Source: CAIMMJ01 sp037131955
Lineage (GTDB): Bacteria > Bacteroidota > Bacteroidia > UBA4408
NCBI GenBank assembly: GCA_037131955.1
Contig: JBAXQC010000095.1
Span: forward strand, 1 to 8,340
Length of the DNA stretch: 8,340 bases
Reading direction: 5' to 3'
Shown: positions 5,550 to 8,340 of the stretch, in pieces
Numbering within the stretch: the first letter of the stretch is position 1
Layout: the number at the start of each line of letters is the position of its first letter
Position numbers and translations under genes: made by a program
Notes under the pieces: model-generated
What the model saw: the letters and a program-made list of their open reading frames with translations, nothing else
Databases searched by the model: none
Told to the model about the DNA's origin: nothing

Positions 5550-6785
5550 ATGCATGAAAAAATAAAAATAATTGATCTGTTTGCTGGTTGCGGTGGCTTA
5601 TCTGACGGGTTTGAACAAACTCATTTATACGAAACTCTTGCATGTGTAGAATGGGAAAAAGAACCTTGTAAGACGCTTTCAAGCAGGTTAAAAAAGAAGT
5701 GGAATTATAAAAATGCTAATGAAATTGTGTTTCATTTTGACATTCAGAGGACTGAGGAATTAATTAATGGTTGGAGTGATGATCCGATTTACGGAACTGG
5801 CAAAGGGTTAAAACCAATTGTTGAGAAACATAAAGGAATTGATGTTGTAATTGGAGGCCCGCCATGTCAGGCATATTCAATTGCAGGTAGAGTTCGAGAT
5901 GAAAATGGCATGAATGATGATTACAGAAATTTTCTTTTTGAAAGCTACTTAAAAGTGGTTGACGAATTCAAACCAAAAGCATTCGTTTTTGAAAACGTGC
6001 CAGGTTTGTTGAGTGCTAAACCTGGAGGGGTTTCAATTGTAGAAAGAATAACAGAAGCTTTTTCTAAGAGAGGGTATGAAATAACTAACGATTTAAGATC
6101 TTTTGCTTTAATTGATTGCACAAAGTTTGGTGTTCCTCAAGCTAGAAAAAGATTGGTTATCTTAGGAGTTAGCAAAAACCTAATTAAAGAAAATCCCAAA
6201 ATTGCATTACTTGATTTTTATAATTTCATCTTTCCTAAATATCAATCAAAAAATATTGCAACGGTTAAAGATGCAATTAAAGATTTGCCAAAATGGCTAC
6301 CACTTAATGAACCTGTGAAAATTGGTAAAAGAAAATTTTCTCATTCATATAATGTTTGTGAAATCGCAAATCACGAGCCTAGAATGCATAGTAAAAGAGA
6401 TGTAGAAACCTTTGAACTTCTAACGACAGATATACAGTCTGGAGAAAATAAATTTGCAACTGTAGAGTCACTCAAAGAGTTATACTTTGAAATAACTGGT
6501 AAAAGGTCAAACATTCACAAGTATCATGTTCTTAAATGGAATAAACCGAGCAACACAATTCCAGCACATTTATATAAGGATGGACTAAGACATATTCATC
6601 CAGACCCAAAACAAGCAAGAACTATTACTGTTAGAGAAGCTGCAAGGCTTCAATCTTTCGATGATGATTTTGAATTTTTGGGAAGTTTAACTGATCAATA
6701 TAAAATGGTAGGAAATGCAGTTCCTCCAAAATTTGCTAAAGCAATTGCATTAGCTTTAAATGATTTTTTGCTAAAATATTTTTAG
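5550..6785 (+). CDS. DNA (cytosine-5-)-methyltransferase 2
   Basis: A second, clearly different C5-methyltransferase of 411 aa. Motif I DLFAGCGG (9-16), motif IV GGPPCQAYS (102-110, catalytic C106), motif VI ENVPG (148-152), motif VIII QARKRLVILG (197-206), motif IX TVREAARLQSFDD (360-372) and motif X VGNAVPP (387-393) are all intact. Compared with methyltransferase 1 it has about 22 more residues between motifs I and IV and about 20 more in the recognition region (about 207-359), so it is not a recent tandem duplicate. GGPPCQAYS with YS rather than FS marks another subfamily. The start ATG lies 2 bp after the previous stop, and the nuclease gene starts 1 bp after this stop, indicating coupled translation. 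It probably methylates the other strand of an asymmetric site or a variant of the same site. Confidence 0.96.
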   Translation: MHEKIKIIDLFAGCGGLSDGFEQTHLYETLACVEWEKEPCKTLSSRLKKKWNYKNANEIVFHFDIQRTEELINGWSDDPIYGTGKGLKPIVEKHKGIDVVIGGPPCQAYSIAGRVRDENGMNDDYRNFLFESYLKVVDEFKPKAFVFENVPGLLSAKPGGVSIVERITEAFSKRGYEITNDLRSFALIDCTKFGVPQARKRLVILGVSKNLIKENPKIALLDFYNFIFPKYQSKNIATVKDAIKDLPKWLPLNEPVKIGKRKFSHSYNVCEIANHEPRMHSKRDVETFELLTTDIQSGENKFATVESLKELYFEITGKRSNIHKYHVLKWNKPSNTIPAHLYKDGLRHIHPDPKQARTITVREAARLQSFDDDFEFLGSLTDQYKMVGNAVPPKFAKAIALALNDFLLKYF

Positions 6786-6786
6786 T

Positions 6787-7746
6787 ATGCTATACACTAA
6801 TAACTTAGAAGAAATAATTTTTCATAGACATGAAATTCATCAATCAGACGAATTAGTAATTATTTCTGGTTATCTAGGACCTAAGCCAGTTGAAAGACTT
6901 GAAGAACTTCCATTTAACTCAAGGGTCATATATGGTATGTATGGAGCTGAGGGCATCAAATCAAGCCTCCATAGTTCACTTATTGAAATTCAAAATAAGG
7001 TAGAGAATTTAAATATTTTTTATTCCAAAATCCCAGTCCATTCAAAATGTTATGTGTGGAGACGTAAAGGAGAAATTGTACATGCATTAATTGGTTCTGC
7101 AAATTTTTCGGTAAATGGTATCTCGACTCCATTTAGAGAGGTATTAGCAGAAACAACATTTGATACATTTTCTCCTCTTAATGATTATATATCACATATA
7201 TTTAATAACTCTATATCTTGTTTAGAACTTGATCTTGCAAGTATTCCAAAAGAGAGTTACATTGTTGGAGGAGATTTTTGTTCAGTATCTCTTTTAGGTA
7301 AAGATGGTGAAGTTCAAAATGCAGCTGGATTAAATTGGGGTCAAAATCCAAAAAATCATACAACCCTTAATGATGCATATATTGCAATTAGAGTAGAACA
7401 CATTCGTAATTATCCTCACATATTCCCTCCAAAGCAATTAAATCCTTTTAAAATCGATAATAGAGGAAGATTTCAACGGCATAACGATTCTATTGAAATT
7501 ATTTGGGATGACGGAATTACAATGGAAGGTTTGTTGGAAGGTTCTCAGCCAATTGATGATGTTATATACCCAAAACAAATAAGTTCTTTTCCGGTTAAGG
7601 CACAATTAGGAGAATATATTAGAAGGCGTATCGGAGTCCCACTTGGACAACCAGTAAGAAAACATCATTTAGAAAAATATGGAAGATTTGATATTACGGT
7701 TTCCTTAATAAATGAAGGCGTGTATCAATTTGATTTTTCTGTATAA
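6787..7746 (+). CDS. NgoFVII-family type II restriction endonuclease (PLD nuclease)
   Basis: The 319-aa product carries a single phospholipase-D-type active site: H85-S-K87, then 15 residues, then G103-S-A-N106, with E118 in REVLAE downstream. One HxK per chain means two chains must pair to form the catalytic centre, as in BfiI and other PLD restriction enzymes, which work without metal ions. The N-terminus (about 1-130) reads LVIISGYLGPKPVERLEEL and RVIYGMYG, in the way NgoFVII-type proteins begin. The C-terminal part (about 150-319), with GLNWGQNPKNHTTLNDAYIA and SFPVKAQLGEYIRRRIGVPLG, would be the B3-like DNA-binding region that reads the target. The gene is last in the operon, 1 bp after methyltransferase 2, which favours late and lower nuclease production. 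NgoFVII itself belongs with a C5-methyltransferase, consistent with its neighbours. The cut sequence here is unknown. Confidence 0.88.
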   Translation: MLYTNNLEEIIFHRHEIHQSDELVIISGYLGPKPVERLEELPFNSRVIYGMYGAEGIKSSLHSSLIEIQNKVENLNIFYSKIPVHSKCYVWRRKGEIVHALIGSANFSVNGISTPFREVLAETTFDTFSPLNDYISHIFNNSISCLELDLASIPKESYIVGGDFCSVSLLGKDGEVQNAAGLNWGQNPKNHTTLNDAYIAIRVEHIRNYPHIFPPKQLNPFKIDNRGRFQRHNDSIEIIWDDGITMEGLLEGSQPIDDVIYPKQISSFPVKAQLGEYIRRRIGVPLGQPVRKHHLEKYGRFDITVSLINEGVYQFDFSV

Positions 7747-7820
7747 ATTTTAGATTAAAATAATTATTAAATTCCAATACTCTTACTAATTACTAAAGAA
7801 AATTTAAACATCTCTCTAAA

Positions 7821-7838
7821 AGCTATTGTTGAATAGCT
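7821..7838. terminator. Weak hairpin downstream of the nuclease gene
   Basis: AGCTATT (7821-7827) pairs perfectly with AATAGCT (7832-7838) around a 4-nt loop, 75 bp after the operon's last stop codon. There is no T-run after it on either strand, so efficient termination is doubtful. It is the only stem near the operon end. Confidence 0.3.
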
Positions 7839-7920
7839 AATATAAATTTATAAACTCTTCTTCTTCCTTTATTGATATAAATTCATTATAAAACTCAGGG
7901 TGTAAATCAAAAGGATGCAT
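7837..7920 (-). CDS. Possible 27-aa ORF or gene remnant, minus strand
   Basis: On the minus strand, ATG (7920-7918) opens a frame that starts MHPFDLHPEFYNEF, continues through an acidic run of four glutamates, and stops at TAG (7839-7837). The same frame is open for a further 33 codons upstream (8025-7927, including GGIESGLKLG and ELLKKWGKL), interrupted only by one TAA at 7926-7924. The composition looks more protein-like than random AT-rich sequence, so this may be the tail of a decayed gene or a tiny peptide. There is no Shine-Dalgarno and I recognise no family; it could well be chance. Confidence 0.2.
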   Translation of the reverse strand: MHPFDLHPEFYNEFISIKEEEEFINLY

Positions 7921-8015
7921 TTTTTAAAATTTAATTTTCAACCTCAATTTCCCCCATTTTTTCAATAATTCCTTAATATTAATTCCTAACTTCAAACCAC
8001 TTTCAATTCCACCAT

Positions 8016-8336
8016 ATGCACGAAATCACCCAAGCCCTCATAGAATTCCGCAACGCCCGCGACTGGGAACAATTCCATAACCCCAAAGATCTAGCATTGG
8101 CCATCAATGTAGAGGCAGGAGAGTTGCTGGAATTATTCCTTTGGAAAAATGCAGACGAAGCGAATCAGGAGAAAGTAAAAGAAGAATTAGCAGATGTTTT
8201 TGCATTTGCATTTTTATTGGCAGATAAGTATAAACTGGATGTTAAAGACATCGTTCTTGAAAAAATAAAGAAAAACGGCGAAAAATATCCAGTAGATAAG
8301 GCAAAGGGTACAGCCAAAAAATACAATGAGCTTTGA
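8016..8336 (+). CDS. MazG-like / DCTPP1-type nucleotide pyrophosphohydrolase
   Basis: The complete 106-aa protein belongs to the all-alpha NTP pyrophosphatases, which split (d)NTPs into NMP and pyrophosphate and so clear non-canonical or excess nucleotides. RNARDWEQFHNPKDLALAI (12-30) is the typical opening of the RS21-C6/DCTPP1 branch. The metal-binding acidic residues are seen in EAGE (33-36) with LLE after it, and in EELAD (56-60, E57 and D60). KKNGEKYP (86-93 region) matches the conserved KxNxxKYP that closes the substrate site. Length is normal for the single-domain form. The start ATG at 8016 puts the conserved block at the usual distance from the N-terminus. Its base composition is richer in G+C than the accessory genes, and it stands 269 bp from the operon, so it is more likely a core housekeeping gene than part of the restriction system. 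Confidence 0.9.
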   Translation: MHEITQALIEFRNARDWEQFHNPKDLALAINVEAGELLELFLWKNADEANQEKVKEELADVFAFAFLLADKYKLDVKDIVLEKIKKNGEKYPVDKAKGTAKKYNEL

Positions 8337-8340
8337 TAGT

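Larger units (their letters stand above)
7747..8015. other. AT-rich intergenic region after the operon
   Basis: No gene with a good case is present on the plus strand. The region marks the change from the AT-rich accessory genes to the less AT-rich pyrophosphohydrolase gene. C/T-rich plus-strand patches (for example 7857-7869 and 7940-7960) are notable. A weak hairpin and a possible minus-strand remnant are listed separately. I found no -33/-7 promoter match for the downstream gene. Confidence 0.5.

Noticed and set aside
8016..8336. The pyrophosphohydrolase as part of the defence module (nucleotide depletion)
   Set aside because: It is separated by 269 bp, has different base composition and is a common housekeeping family; nothing links it to the operon.
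1..8340. CRISPR array, insertion sequence or integrase
   Set aside because: No regularly spaced repeats, no transposase or recombinase frame and no terminal inverted repeats with target duplication were seen.

Overview
The window looks like a chromosomal segment of a Bacteroidota bacterium, probably of the Chitinophagaceae/Sphingobacteriia kind. Four things point there: the C-terminus of an RseP-type site-2 protease of Bacteroidota flavour, a tmRNA whose tag ends in YAMAA, AT-rich genes mostly without Shine-Dalgarno sequences, and one promoter matching the Bacteroidota consensus (TTG, 19 bp, TAnnTTTG). The exact taxon is inference.

Layout. Positions 1-125 hold the 3' end of the rseP-like gene. 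Positions 199-567 hold a complete tmRNA gene, preceded by a perfect 14-bp tandem duplication and followed by a terminator. That terminator is one arm of a larger nested inverted repeat (569-686) carrying a second terminator-like hairpin. A 176-aa secreted protein of unknown role (873-1403) lies between two copies of a ~69-bp intergenic repeat (687-755 and 1411-1479). After an AT-rich gap come the accessory genes.

Accessory part 1 (1839-3764): two genes 3 bp apart. The first encodes a protein with a DGIQR motif resembling the DGQQR/DGQHR signatures of ParB-like (DUF262, DndB-like) proteins. The second ends in a HEPN-like RX4H motif typical of HEPN ribonucleases. I do not recognise this pair as a named system; it is the best candidate here for an undescribed defence or toxin-like module.

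Accessory part 2 (4086-7746): a compact restriction-modification operon. It runs from an XRE-type regulator with its own promoter and operator-like repeats, through two different C5-cytosine methyltransferases, to an NgoFVII-family PLD restriction endonuclease. The last three genes are 1-12 bp apart. Two unlike methyltransferases with one nuclease suggests an asymmetric target with one enzyme per strand, or two methylated sequence variants. The regulator plausibly delays nuclease expression until methylation is in place.

Positions 7747-8015 hold little beyond a weak hairpin and a possible short minus-strand remnant. Positions 8016-8336 encode a MazG/DCTPP1-like nucleotide pyrophosphohydrolase with less AT-rich sequence, probably the return to core genome. 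No integrase, transposase, CRISPR array or tRNA (apart from tmRNA) was seen. The accessory block lies downstream of the 3' end of ssrA, a common island insertion site, but no attachment-site duplicate was found in the window.
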